Origin: Lanius collurio
Lineage: Eukaryota; Chordata; Aves; Passeriformes; Laniidae
Reading direction: 5' to 3'
Assembly (NCBI GenBank): GCA_020086605.1
Contig: JACBWW010000047.1
Coordinates: 2,742,363-2,806,362, forward strand
Length of the DNA: 64,000 nt
Part shown: positions 48,069-59,800 of the stretch, piece after piece
How the letters are laid out: each line of letters starts with the position of its first letter
How positions within the stretch are numbered: position 1 is the stretch's first letter
Notes under the pieces: generated by a model
The model's input: the letters and a program-made list of their open reading frames with translations, nothing else
Databases searched by the model: none
Told to the model about the DNA's origin: nothing
Translations under genes and position numbers: made by a program

Positions 48069-51000
48069 CAAGAGGTGACTTGAATCCAGATGTTATCCCA
48101 TTATCCATGACACAACCACTTGACTTCTTACTGGCTTCAGCACAATTTTCTGAGCTTTCCCCATTTGAGTGGTTTCTCTCTTCTGCCATAAAACCCTGCC
48201 ACAAATTCCATCCATCCTTATGAACAGGAATGGTTGCAAGCTTCCCTCCTAAGGTTTAAATTAAGACTTAATGAAGACTCAGAATTCAAGATTAAATGTT
48301 CAGCCCCTGGCTAATTATGTTTGTACACTTCAATTTCCTTGGCAAGCATTTGAGATAAAAACCAAAACAAAACAAGCCCCAAACAATATTTACACATTCT
48401 AGAACACAGCAAATCCTTTCTTGAAAAGGCACAAGAAATCCCTGTAGAGCTCTGGTACACTTTCAGCCAGCCTCCTGTCCAATTTCCTGGGGAAAAAGAA
48501 ACAAAAACAACATGCAAGTTCACGACCTTGTGATTTAAAAAAAAGTGAAATATTTAAATATTTGTACTTGTCTGTTCTGGCTGCTCAGTGTGCATTATAG
48601 CCACATGTGTAATTAGCTTCTATTCCACACCTCTGCATGGGTGAAGATCTGAAGTACAGATCCCCTTTGCAGTTATTATACATCACTTTTCAAGAATTAC
48701 ATTTAAAGTATTATATTAAGCTGCTGTTTACCTTCCACTTAGGTCGTTCATTACAATTCCAGCCATTGGTTGGATCAAATTTTCATTTCTATAATATTTT
48801 TTTGCTCCCTGTAGCAATGCCTTGTAAACAGCCTCCTTATGTATGACTATGAATGAGATGGAAAAGCCAGGGAATATCTTGTGGTATGAGGAAAAAAAAT
48901 ACTGTGGTTACTGCCTTATAAAATGCACTTGATAAATTTGAATAATCTGAATTTTTATTGCAACGGTCTTTAAAATAAAGAGGTATAATTTCCTTAATAA
49001 AGAGGTATAATATCTTTTTTTTTTTTTTAATTTTAAATAATACACCAAATTCTTAATAAACAATTTAGTCTGAACCACAGGGAAAAATGAAAGGCTCTTC
49101 TGTGTAGTGACTCACTGGATTATTGAAAACAACTATGTGGCTGCAACTGCTTTGCCTTCCTGATACATCTTTTCCCTCTGTTTTTAATAACGAGATCACT
49201 GTAGAGCTTTGATGAAAAATGAATTTTCCTTCTTTTCCAGTGGACATATTTATGTGGGTTGGAGAAATGCATCTCAAATGACACAGCTCAAGTCTACCAT
49301 GCACAGATTTTTACATACACGAGTTGTAGAAATCTGTCTGCTCATCTTAATTCTCATAATTTATCCCCTTGTGTGTTTTTTCCTTCTGTGGATTCGACAA
49401 TCAATTTTTCCTCCCTTTTTATGAATAAGCCTCTCTCAGAAATGAGACACAAGGCTTTAAATTCTGAGGGAAGCTTTTCCACCGCTGCCAATGAAAGGGA
49501 TGTGAACTGACGGGCTGTTCTGCTCTGGAACGATTACACTCCCACTGCAAAGTGCCATTGTCAACATTAAACCGAGCTGTTAATAGCCCACTGGCTTCTT
49601 TTTGTTTTCCTTTTCAAGTGTATCTACACTTAACTGCAAGGAAAAAGCCCAGACAGCAAAACAGTGCCGAGAAGGGTCTCCCTCCTTAATGGTGGCACCT
49701 CTCAGGTAGATGCTCTAAACTCTCCTCTCTCCATAGTTTTCCAGCAGAAACGTGGCTGTCTTAACCCATCTCCAACACCATTACTGACAGTAGATGATGT
49801 TTTAAAAAATGAATGATTTGCTGTGGGATTCAGGGGAGATTGTGTGTTTTGGTACTTCTTGACATGCTGACAAGCAGGTGAAAAATGTTGCCCTGTAAAC
49901 ATAGTTGTCTCTGTTGATTGAGAGACGTCTTATAGAAAGGTATTAGTCACTGTAAACCCCAGGATACCCAACAAAGAAGGATTTCAGTAAAAAGAGCTGT
50001 TAAACTAGCCCATCCCCTCATCACAGGCTCAGCTGTAAATAGATGTGTTACCTCTGCACTGCCAGTGATCTCCATGCTTAACAAAGCCATGAGCACATGG
50101 AGCAAGTAGCATTTGAGGTATCACCACGTTGCTTTCAATTAACCTGGAAAACCTGTCCAGGGCTAAACCCTCTCCCACTGAGGCTCCAGTTTGGCATCAC
50201 TGGCACAGAGAGACAGACAGGTATTCCCTCCATTGTGCAATTTGGGGTGGATTTTTTTTTTCCCCTATGTGGAACAGGTGAACTATTTTCTTCTTCTTAG
50301 GTATTTACTAGAGTAATTAAAGATCAAAGCAACCAAGCAACCTGCCAGCCAATTGGACCACTGTAAAATTCAGTGCTGCAAGGGACTTTGTTCAGAACAG
50401 CCTCCTGATGGTCACAAGGCATTCATGTTAGTCTTCCTATTGACCTCTCTGTGGTGAGCTCTTATTGGCATAGCAAGGCTTGGGGAGCCATCAAGGGAAG
50501 GTGATGGTACAAATGTCCCTGTCTTTGTAAATGAAATATCTCACTCAGCACAGGGCTGCCAGTGGTTGGTTTTCTGGCTCCCACGTGTCTCCTCTTTTGG
50601 GAGAAGCTGAGGGTGCAAAGGGAACAGAGCCTGCAATGCATCCATCAGCTCAAAAGCAGGATTCAGAGGTAATCCTTTTTTCTCTAAAATCTTTAACCTA
50701 AGGGAGCACAAAGGGAAAAAAAAAATCATCTTGTGTTGGTCATTCACTGTGCTGAGCCTCACAAGTATCACAGAAAGAGTGGCCCTCAGCAGGCTGTGCT
50801 TTAGATCAGAAATAACTCCTCTTCCAGCCATTGCTGGGGCTTTTTAGTCCTTTGGGGTTTTGACATACAGAGGAAAGCCTTGACAATGCAGACAACTGCA
50901 GTGAAATAAGAGGCTGGCTCAAACATTAACGACCCACTGATTCTATGTGAGACAGAGAGATGATCTTGCTGTCTGCCTTGGAAAGACCTCTCCTTCCACC

Positions 51001-51880
51001 CCCCTTGGTAGGGATCCCTTCAATAACTGCCAGGGGCAGAACTGGTCGCTCAAAACTTTCCTTCCCTCCCCCTTTTCCCGCTCCTGTCCTTGTCATGCAG
51101 AGTAGGAATCAAAAACCAGTGGCTTTGGTAGCATAGCAGAAGAAAAATCTATCTCCTTGTTGAGCTGGTGAAAGGAAGGTGGAGTACCTGAGGCTCTGCT
51201 TTCCCATCTCCAGATGCCACTTACACTGATAGGCAAATTTTCATGGAACAAAGATAATAATCTGCAAGTGCTCTCTTGTAGTGTGTCTTCATCTGTCCAA
51301 CAGCAGCAGATAAAAGTGAAGACAGCTCACTACCACACTCACTCAGGTGCAATAGTTTGCACCCAGAGAAAGTTTTGGGGGCTGGGAAAGAAAAGATAAT
51401 TTGGAACCATGAAAAATGAGATAAAACAAAGCAGCGTAGGGAAAGGGGCAGCAAAGCAAAATAACCTGGCACATTTTTACCAGTTTAGGCTGCTGTCATC
51501 AATGGTGCTTTTTATTCCCTTCAAGCCAGGGAAAACCTGTGGTGTAACCTCTCCTCCTGGCCTTGATAGCGAGAAGGTCACCTCAGCAAGCACATGGCAG
51601 AGGTGGCCGTGATGCTGAGGTTTGGCTGGGATTCAGCTCAGGAACACGTGGGTTGTTGTGGGGTCTCACGGAGATCTTGGCTGCTCCACCTGCCCGCCTG
51701 TGGTTCCAGAGATGTTCAGCTGACAAAGAGTCACCTTCCAGCGCTGGGGTGTTTCATGCAGGAAGGTCTGGGAGAGACCTCAAAAGGAAAAACGAAAACA
51801 GAAGTAAAAAAGAAAAAAGAAAATGAGAGGAGGGAAAGGAGAGCTTGTTGCAATTAATCCCTGTTGCAAAATAGCAAGGC
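48069..51880. other. Non-coding sequence
   Basis: No gene is supported. A short repeated word, ATAAAGAGGTATAAT, occurs twice near 48976-49012, followed by a T/A-rich tract. A candidate regulatory block at 49190-49620 is listed separately. The stretch 51783-51842 is purine-rich and leads into the second CpG island. Confidence 0.5.
49190..49620. promoter_or_regulatory. Candidate conserved non-coding element
   Basis: This complex, repeat-free block includes GATTCGACAATCAATT, GGAACGATTACACTCCC and AAACCGAGCTGTTAATAG strings, with scattered CpGs kept in AT-rich DNA. A pyrimidine tract ending in CAG near 49240 resembles a 3' splice site, but the sequence after it has no exon features I can support. 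Confidence 0.28.
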
Positions 51881-51884
51881 TTGA

Positions 51885-52165
51885 ACACCCCAAAATGTAG
51901 CGAAAACGTTCCGGAGCCCGCCGGGCCGGGTGCCAGCAGCGCTGCCCCGCCGCGGCTCCCGCGGTCCAACACCGCCCTCTCACGGCTCCGCTGCTGCCAA
52001 AACCCAGCCTTTGCGGGCCCGCACGGGCAGCTCCTGCCAAAAAGGACGGGGTTTCCCCCGCTACAGCCCTGACATCGCTGGGGGTGCACCCTGTTTTCCA
52101 CGGGGGCAGAGCGCTGCGGGGATCCAGCCACCCGCACCCTTCAGTCGCTGTCCGGCTGGAGCTGG
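51885..52165 (+). promoter_or_regulatory. Second CpG island, probable promoter
   Basis: I count about 27 CpGs between 51901 and 52160, in a window where CpG is otherwise rare. The core at 51905-51990 carries CCGCCGCGG and CCCGCGG words. A short, sharp island like this usually marks a promoter of a gene, an alternative start or an lncRNA. A perfect splice donor on the plus strand lies 300 bp further right. Frames in both directions are open because of GC content and show no domain. Confidence 0.6.
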
Positions 52166-52470
52166 GAGAGGTGGGTTGGATTCCTGCCCTGCAGCCTCTT
52201 ATCAGTGACACGGGGGGACATGGAATCAGAGGGGGAGCTGATTACCCAGCCCTGGCTGCATCCTGCGTCCACGCTGAGCTGAGCGGTGCCTCCTTCACAC
52301 TAGGTTTAAACCCACATGAAAATCCCAGAACAGCACATCACCACATCGACTACTGATGACACCTTGCATTCTCCTTGTTTCAACTTTGTCACACAAACTG
52401 GAAAGAGATAGTTTTCCTTCTCAATATGGAAAAATTTCCATTGGTAACATCGAGTCAGCTCTAAGCCCAG
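52166..52470 (+). other. Candidate first exon tail, donor CAG/GTAAGT
   Basis: AGCCCAG followed by GTAAGTTG at 52470/52471 matches the vertebrate 5' splice consensus at all core positions. Its distance from the CpG island fits a first exon of 300-500 bp. A second, weaker donor GAG/GTGGGT lies at 52170/52171. A short frame, ATG at 52356, would put 38 complete codons (a 39th split by the donor) before the junction, but the peptide matches nothing I know. It is probably untranslated or lncRNA, if real. Confidence 0.4.
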
Positions 52471-53524
52471 GTAAGTTGCTCAGAGCAGATGTCCTCAATA
52501 GATGGCAAGGCAGCAGGTTTGCTGCTGCAGACGCTTGGAAAAGCTGAGCTGAGTGCTGCCCCAGGACCCTTGGGGCTCAGTGTGTGTAGGCAGCAGACAC
52601 TACAGCTGGGATGGAAGGAAATGAAGAATGGTCTCCCTGTCCCTTCAGTTTGGCACTAAGAAGGGGTAAGAGGTCCCCAGGGCATTTGTCATCCCTCCTT
52701 CCCCCACACCCCACGCTGACCACAGGGTCCAAACCCTACTTTGGCTGTGCTACAGAGGGTGGGAAGGTTGCTCTTCTGTTCAGCTCATCCACATAACTGG
52801 CCCAGGCATATCAACTGTGCCTGTACCAAATGGGGCGTTTTCAGTTCACATGTGCTGGACATCAGCCTCTTGCATCCCCTGCAAGGGGTCCAGTCCTGCA
52901 TCTCTCCTCCAAATAAGCAATTCTTGAATTCACACACCCTGGGCACCTCAGGCATTTTTATCTGCCCTCCCTCCCCACCCCTCCACCAAAAAAAAGCAAG
53001 GTGCTACTAATGCTACTAAATATGGACAATGCATCCACTTCTGTTGCAAAGCTCATGCTCCTGAGCTGGAAATATGACTGGCAGGTACAAATGGGAGCTA
53101 CACTTGCTTTCTGACAGCCTAGCAGTAACCCAGAAAGTTTCAGTCTATCCACTCAAGTTTTCCCCTGATTTGCATCTCACTGAACAGCTTTGACCCTCAA
53201 CATTTCCCTTCCTCTCACAGACTTGTGGCCCCCAGCCCTGTTCCTTTTCTCCTCAGCTGCCATCACTGTCCTGCTCCTCAGTGGTTCTGACCAGATGGTG
53301 CTCAAACCAAGTCTCAACTGAGCATCACCAGTGGGCTGAGGACCAAGGCCTGGCAAAACAGGAAAAACTACCAGCATGTGTTTGCTAAGAGATCAAGCTC
53401 TCCGGGCCTTAACCTGGTAAGAAAAATAAATGGCAAGTGAAGAAGTCAAAAGGTGATGCTTCACCGCTCAGGGCTTTGTTCAATATTAGCTGCAATGCTA
53501 CAGTGGGTTGTGCTGGCAGTGGCA
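52471..53524. other. Presumed intron or intergenic, nothing recognised
   Basis: Short frames only. No recognisable repeat, exon or motif cluster. Confidence 0.5.
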
Positions 53525-53890
53525 AATAAATAGATTATGGACTAAACTTTGCACAATAAATAGTCTGTTACTGAATATATACTTCTCAAATTAATCACTG
53601 CCACAAGCTAACGACATGGTCTCAGGCCAAGAGGCTTGAAATGGTTTTACAGAGGCAACCAGTCTTGATCTCTGCTGGCTGCAGAGTCCTCCCGCTCTTG
53701 TTTCTTCCAATAAAACCTATTTTGCAGGTGCAATTATTCAGTGGCTGGGGTTAACTCAATGCTCTGAAGGATGAAGGTAAGGTAATCGACTATATTCATC
53801 TTGGTATTTATTTGGCATGCTCTGGGATTATAATTACAAGATAAAATATTATTGCAGAAGGGAAATATTTAACAAGGTATCAGCCAAGGG
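53525..53890. promoter_or_regulatory. Candidate conserved non-coding element
   Basis: This repeat-free block has AGATTATGGAC, TTAATCACTGCC, a CCAAT box near 53707, GGTGCAATTATTCAG around 53727, GGTAATCGAC and GATTATAATTACAAG. Homeodomain-type cores are dense and varied. No coding frame of note. Inference from motif content. Confidence 0.33.
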
Positions 53891-54244
53891 GACAGGACTT
53901 TAAATGCATGGGGATACTATGCTGAAAGTGGGACTGTTGGGGAGCCCCAGATAAGATGTCAGGTTTATAGTAGTTGATTTCATGATCTCTGCCAAAATGT
54001 GCCACATCCCTGGCTGTCAATGTCATTCCCACCACCACAGGGTTTTCCCCTCTCCCAAGGGGTGCAAAGAAACTGGCCCTTCTTCCTCACTCTGCCCTCC
54101 CCAGCAGGGTCTGATCCAGAGTCCACAGGTCCTGCTAATGAGAGTGCTCACAGTGGGAATATGGCCACTACCTGCAGCCTGGGATGAGCCTGTGCATCCT
54201 TACTGCAGATGACTTGTTTTCAGGCACCAAATTCCCTTTTGTCC
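53891..54244. other. Non-coding spacer
   Basis: Nothing is recognised. The small open frames are CCC and CAG rich. Confidence 0.5.
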
Positions 54245-54338
54245 TCAAGAGTAGAGGTGTGAAGAGCAGCACCCCAAAGGATGGTTTGTCATCAAGAGTA
54301 GAGGTTTGAAGAGCAGCACCCCAAAGGATGGTTTGTGT
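54245..54338. repeat. Tandem duplication, 47-bp unit, two copies
   Basis: Copies start TCAAGAGTAGAGG at 54245 and 54292 and share GAAGAGCAGCACCCC and AAAGGATGGTTTGT. They differ at one internal base (GTGTG versus GTTTG) and at the last bases. Likely a recent slippage event. Confidence 0.92.
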
Positions 54339-56389
54339 CTTTGGTGGGACACGTAGGTACTGCAGGCCCCTGAAATGAGCCCTCCTTCATCAGTCACACT
54401 GCCCCAAATCATCCTTCAGCCCAAATTCACCTGCCTGCCCCACTCCTTACCTTCACACTTTGATCCTGCCCTTGGTCTCCTGCACAAACATGGCCAGGAA
54501 AGGTTCCTGCCTCATGGCTCTGAGGCCAATTACCCAGAGATAAGGGGTGGGTAGTTCAGGACACAGTGCCAGGTTCCACAGGGACTGGCAGAACAAATGT
54601 CAGCACAGAGCCATCAGGCCAGCAGGGAAATCAAGAGTATTCACAGGGGCAGGAGAAAGTCTACACATGCAATATCTGTCCCTCTATGTGGTATTGAATC
54701 AGACCTAAAGAAAAAAAGATTAAATTGCTAGTTGTGGTGAAAACTTCAGATTTCCAAAACAGCTTTGAGTCAGGAGAGGGGGATTTTGCAAACTGTAAGG
54801 ATTTTCAGCAAAGGCCTTGCCCCAGTCCTACCTGGTATGCCCTTTCCTAGAACTGGGAACAGGGCTCCCACCTGCATGGCAGCAGGAATGCAGCCCAGGG
54901 GAGATGGCAATGCTTGACTTCCCCCCAGCAGGGAAATTCACTGCTCCCCTGGGAGATTTCCCATAGGGAAAGGAAGGGTTGGAAATGCTTTAGAAGTACA
55001 AAAAGGTATTATAGTGTCCAATCCCTGTGTTTAATGTAAGTGGCTCTTCAATTTATACTCATCACCTACTCTTTGTAAAATTCTTGGCATTCCCAGCATT
55101 TCCTCTTTTCTATAGCTCCAGTTAAAGCCCATAAAAAGTTCAGAGGCTTTTCCAGCCCTAGAGATACCAGACCATGCTGTCTCAGTGACACCAATCAAGT
55201 GCTGTGCTCCAAGGTTTCCTCAGCAGTACCCTCCTGGCAGCCAAATCTCAGTGTTCAGTTAACCCAGAGAAAGGTCAGCCAAGCCATCAAACGTTTCAAA
55301 GCACAATTAAGACCCCAAATGAGCGAAGTTAAAGTTTAATGATGAAACTTCACTGCCAGTTGATGCTCAGTGATTACAAGGGTCACTTGAAATACCATCA
55401 GCAAAACCACCACGTGTATCAGGGACCTGTCCCTGCTGATGGGCATTAGTGAATTTTTGGCAGGGCAAACAGCCTTACTGTAATAGGATTGCTGCCACTT
55501 AAAAAAAAAAAATTAAAAATTTAAAAATTTTTAAAAAGCAATTTAGGCTGTAGGTGACAGAGATAGAAGCTGCTTTGATTCTGAAAAGTTGAGGAATTTA
55601 AAGGTGATGTGTTTGAATTCCCTTTAAAGAATTCAGCTCCCATATAAGTGTGGTTGACCACAAAATGTCAAAAATTAACTCTCCATCCCACTAATCTAGC
55701 ATTTAAAGATAAATCAAAGGCCCAAAGGGACAAAACAGGTCACAACACAGTCTTATTCAAAAATACCAAATCATTTCTTTCATTAGAAAGCTGAAATTTT
55801 ATACATAAAATCCTATTTCCCTAGGTTATGAAAATTTTGCAACATCCTATACTTAAGTTTAAAACAGAAGGAAGCACAAAGCCAAAACTAAATTACAGAA
55901 AGTTCAAGCCAAGCTTTTCAACATCAGAATGAACAGGTAACAAAAATTTGCATCTGATCTGTAGATTACATCCTCATTCCTTCATTGTGTTGGAGTTGAA
56001 CAGAGCCCATATTTTCCAACAGCAAGACATTTCCTGGGAACCTCTTCACTGCCATCCTCCCCATGCCTGGCTAGGCTTTATTCCAGAAGAATGTCACTAA
56101 ACACTGTGGTGTGAGGAAGGGTGGAAAAGCAAAGGTTGAGGGGAGACTTTAAACTAGGGACTATCAGTTTGAAAGAGAAAGGACAAAACCCAACTTCAGG
56201 CTTTTCCTGTCCTGTTTAAAGAAATGTCATAAGGAAAATCACCAGCAGCCACACACACACAAAAAAAAAAATCACTAAAGAGCCAACAGAGAAGCCAAAA
56301 GGAAATCTGAGCTTTGCTAACACTGTTCCTGTTGATGGAAAATGGGTAAAATGCCATTGCAGACAATTGAGTTTTGCCCCTTTTTAGTG
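54339..56389. other. Non-coding sequence with an A/T palindrome
   Basis: There is no gene or known repeat. A low-complexity A/T stretch at 55501-55538 contains a 16-bp perfect palindrome (TTTAAAAA and its complement) at 55520-55535. A short CA run followed by A11 lies near 56253-56271. Confidence 0.5.
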
Positions 56390-56850
56390 AGACAAAAATC
56401 TGGTTAATTTATTTCCCATTCTCACATATGTATTTAAAAAAATTATAATTCTCAGCTCAAATGCCACCTTGATATATTAGCTATCTACTTTCATTATATT
56501 CATCTTCATTTTTGGTGCAGGATATGAATGTGTAATCTAAGTCATAACAAAGGTTTCTCTGTGGTAGTAAGAGGTGTCATTATCAGACATTACATGGCAG
56601 TTCATAATGCCAGTGGAATAATTTTGCATCAATGTTACAACAAAATTCTTGATAGAGAAAGATGTTATGGGAAGTAATTACTTCTCTCCCCCCAGTAGCT
56701 ATTAAACTTTAATAACTCAGATACGATTTCAGGTTTCCTAAAAGACAGGCTGGAATAGAACTTCATTCTGTAATTCCCATATTTTACTAGCCAGAATGAA
56801 ACAAAAGCATCTAGAACATACTCTTTCATTTAGACAAATAAAAGATGCAA
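56390..56850. promoter_or_regulatory. Candidate conserved non-coding element
   Basis: This AT-rich, complex block has GTGTCATTATCAGACATTAC, GGAAGTAATTACTTCTC (a near palindrome around TAATTA) and AACTTTAATAACTCAG strings. It is repeat-free and ORF-poor. The call is compositional. Confidence 0.3.
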
Positions 56851-59800
56851 AATAAATACAAAATGGTAGATTCATGGTAGATTGAAAGAAATCCTGAGTT
56901 TAGATCCCAGATACCAAATCTCATCAGCCTGTCTGCCAGCTAATCCCATAAATATAGTTATTTAGACTAGAAACTGCAAATGACATATAACAGCAGAGAT
57001 AGGAAGATAAATCTAGGAGATACTTAATGGATTATATAAAAATGAGCAAGAAATGCCCTATAATTATTCCACACTGTTGAGCTGGTTTCTTAGCTGATTT
57101 AAAGGCTTAACTACCTCCTCTGGAGAAATAAGAAGAGCCAACTATTGGTACATATAAATGTTTTAATAGCCCACTCACTGTGGCTCCCATCCTGTGCTAT
57201 GGGCTTGCATTTCTGCTTCTGGTGTCCCTTCAGCACGGTGTGGCAGGAGCAAAGTGAAGGAACTCTGTAGTGTTGCATCCATTAAGTCAGATAAACCCTT
57301 TTTTTTAGGAAAGCATCTACCCAAAACCAACTTGGCTTCATTAATTTTTGTACCTGAAAACGCCAGAGTCACCTGTAGAAATAACACAAGTTAATATTTG
57401 CCTCGCTGGTTTCTGCACATGGAAATTCCTGACAAATACATTTTGTTTGGAGTTCTTGGGTTTTTTCTTTGTTTAAAGACATTTAAGTCGGCACATTATC
57501 AGCCTGAATGTGAATTTCAAATGCTTTCTTTGTGATCTGGGGTTCTTGCAGGGGCAGAATAATGTGTTTTTAACTCATCCAGTCACCAAAGCCTGACCTA
57601 CAGAAATGAGCCCTGCAGCACCCACTGCATTTTTGCTTCCCCCCTTGGTGGCCTTAGCTGTGCATGTCTGCACTATTCATCCTGCAGAATGACTGGGAAA
57701 AAAAATCTGATTAAGCATTAAAGAAAAGGGGGCTGGGGTTAAGGGCAGGAGGGGACAGTGGTAGCAAAGAAAACCAGAGCTTTCTTCCATCATTTTCATA
57801 ATGGCCTAGAAATTACTACCACAAATAATAATAATTTTAAATGCCAATTAAAAATCAGTAGGCAGCCCTGGTTTAAGAAGACAGCAAAAAGCAGCATAAG
57901 AAATGGGAAAGTAAGAAGTTTTAAAAATCCACTTGGCAAGAATAGTGTTTTAAGCAGACTTTGCATAGACTTTGTTCCTTGTGGTGGGGGAAAAATTATC
58001 AAATCTAGGAGGATAACCATGTTTAAGGGTTTGTTTTGTTGTGGTTTGGGGGTTTTGGTTGGGCTTTTGTTTAATTGGTTGGGGTTTTTTTGTGTTGGAG
58101 GGCAGCCTAAAGAATGCAGCCAGAGAGAGGCAATTCCTTTAAGTTTTTATCCTTGGGCACTGTGGGTCTTTGAGATTCTTCGAAAGCATTTGCTGGAAGT
58201 CATCATTAAAACAGATGGAAATAAATATTTCTAAGGACCAGTTTATGCCATTTTATGCCTCTATAATAATAACATATAATGTTAAGAAACTTATTGTGCA
58301 GCTCTGCTGAGAGCAGGAGTCCATCAGCTGGAAACTGAGAAAGGGAAGCCTCCGATGGCTCATCAGGAATCTGGAGGCTTCCTCTGGCCCACCAGCATAA
58401 GACTGCTACAAAAAAAAAGACAAAAGACCCTCCAAAAGGGATCAGAAGACCTTTTTTCAGAGGAGATAGGGAAGTACTGAAAGTCATGGTGAGGTAGTTC
58501 ACTTGAAGGAGTGATGTTGAGCTCAGCTGATGTTTATGTTTAGCTCAGCTTCTCCTTCTGTCACTTGGAGAAAGGTGAGATTAACAATGGCACAAGAGCA
58601 TGTCAGTGGAGATGGCCACAAATAATGTCACATCTGAATTTTGAAACATTAATACCTATAACACACTGCAGTCCATAATGTTATTGAGCAGTTAAGCCCA
58701 GCCTAGGAGGCCCAAAGCTGGAGTCTCAGAGCATGTTTGGCTGCTTTGTTCTAGGCACTAGATGTCAGTGTTTTACCTACACTTACAGAAATTTCCAGTC
58801 ACTAGGAATGCAGAGGTTACAACAAACAAACAAACAAATAAATAATGTAAAGTACCTGCAGTACCAAAGCCTCATCCAAACATCAGCAAACCTCTCTTTC
58901 TCTCAGGTGCCCAAAAGGAAGTCGAACTTTCCCTGCTCTCCACTTTCTTTATGCCCAGAAACATTAGTTTAAAAAAGAGCTGAGTCAAACACATGCACGA
59001 TACCAAAACTACCTGCCAATATTATCAATAGTGCTGATACATACATATAATATAAAATATTCCTGTGTTTGCTAAGAGCTGCTAACAGACCTGGCCAAAA
59101 AGTTTTAATATACAGAAGGAAACACACCCATTTCTTTAAAACCTCCTTTTCTACACTGTATAACATTCATGAGGGTTTTTACCCAAAAACAAAATCGGAA
59201 AATGTCTTTTTTTTTTAATCTATTAAAAAATCTTCATAATTTGTCAGAAGCAATATTACTGAACTCTTAAACTGCTTTTAAGTTCAGTAACAAAATGGGT
59301 TCAAGCATATTTACAACATGAACTAAAGGTGGTATCTTCAACATTTGGTTCATGTCTTCTTTTCTTTAGGTTTGAATTAGAGAAATCAAAAATTTCTCAT
59401 ATCAATCTATTAAGAAAAACTGTACCCAGGGTTATTTTATTCCTTTGCTATCTCAATAACAGACTAACATTATATTACATAGCTTAAAGTACATTCCTAC
59501 CCCTGCTCCTTGTGCACACACAGTTTGTGTGTGCAAAGCACTTCTAAAAATCAGAATCATTTACATTAGCACAAACACAGTTTAAATTAGCCCATGCAAA
59601 CTCCTGAGATAGCAATAACTGAAGGAATTAGGAGTTCTCCTTGCCTTCCAGGTGGTCCTGTCGCTGATGTTTCTGCCTCTCTCCCCAAACCCTCTTTGCT
59701 CCCATTCTTTCCCCAGCACAGGGCTGAAGGAAAGCACCCTCACAACTCCCTCTTTGACCTCCACAGGTGCTCACTGCTGGACAACCACAGCACGTTTTCC

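Noticed and set aside
57758..58234. 158-codon frame with a hydrophobic Gly, Leu and Phe stretch resembling a membrane segment
   Set aside because: The hydrophobic part is the G/T-rich tract translated. It has no signal or family match.
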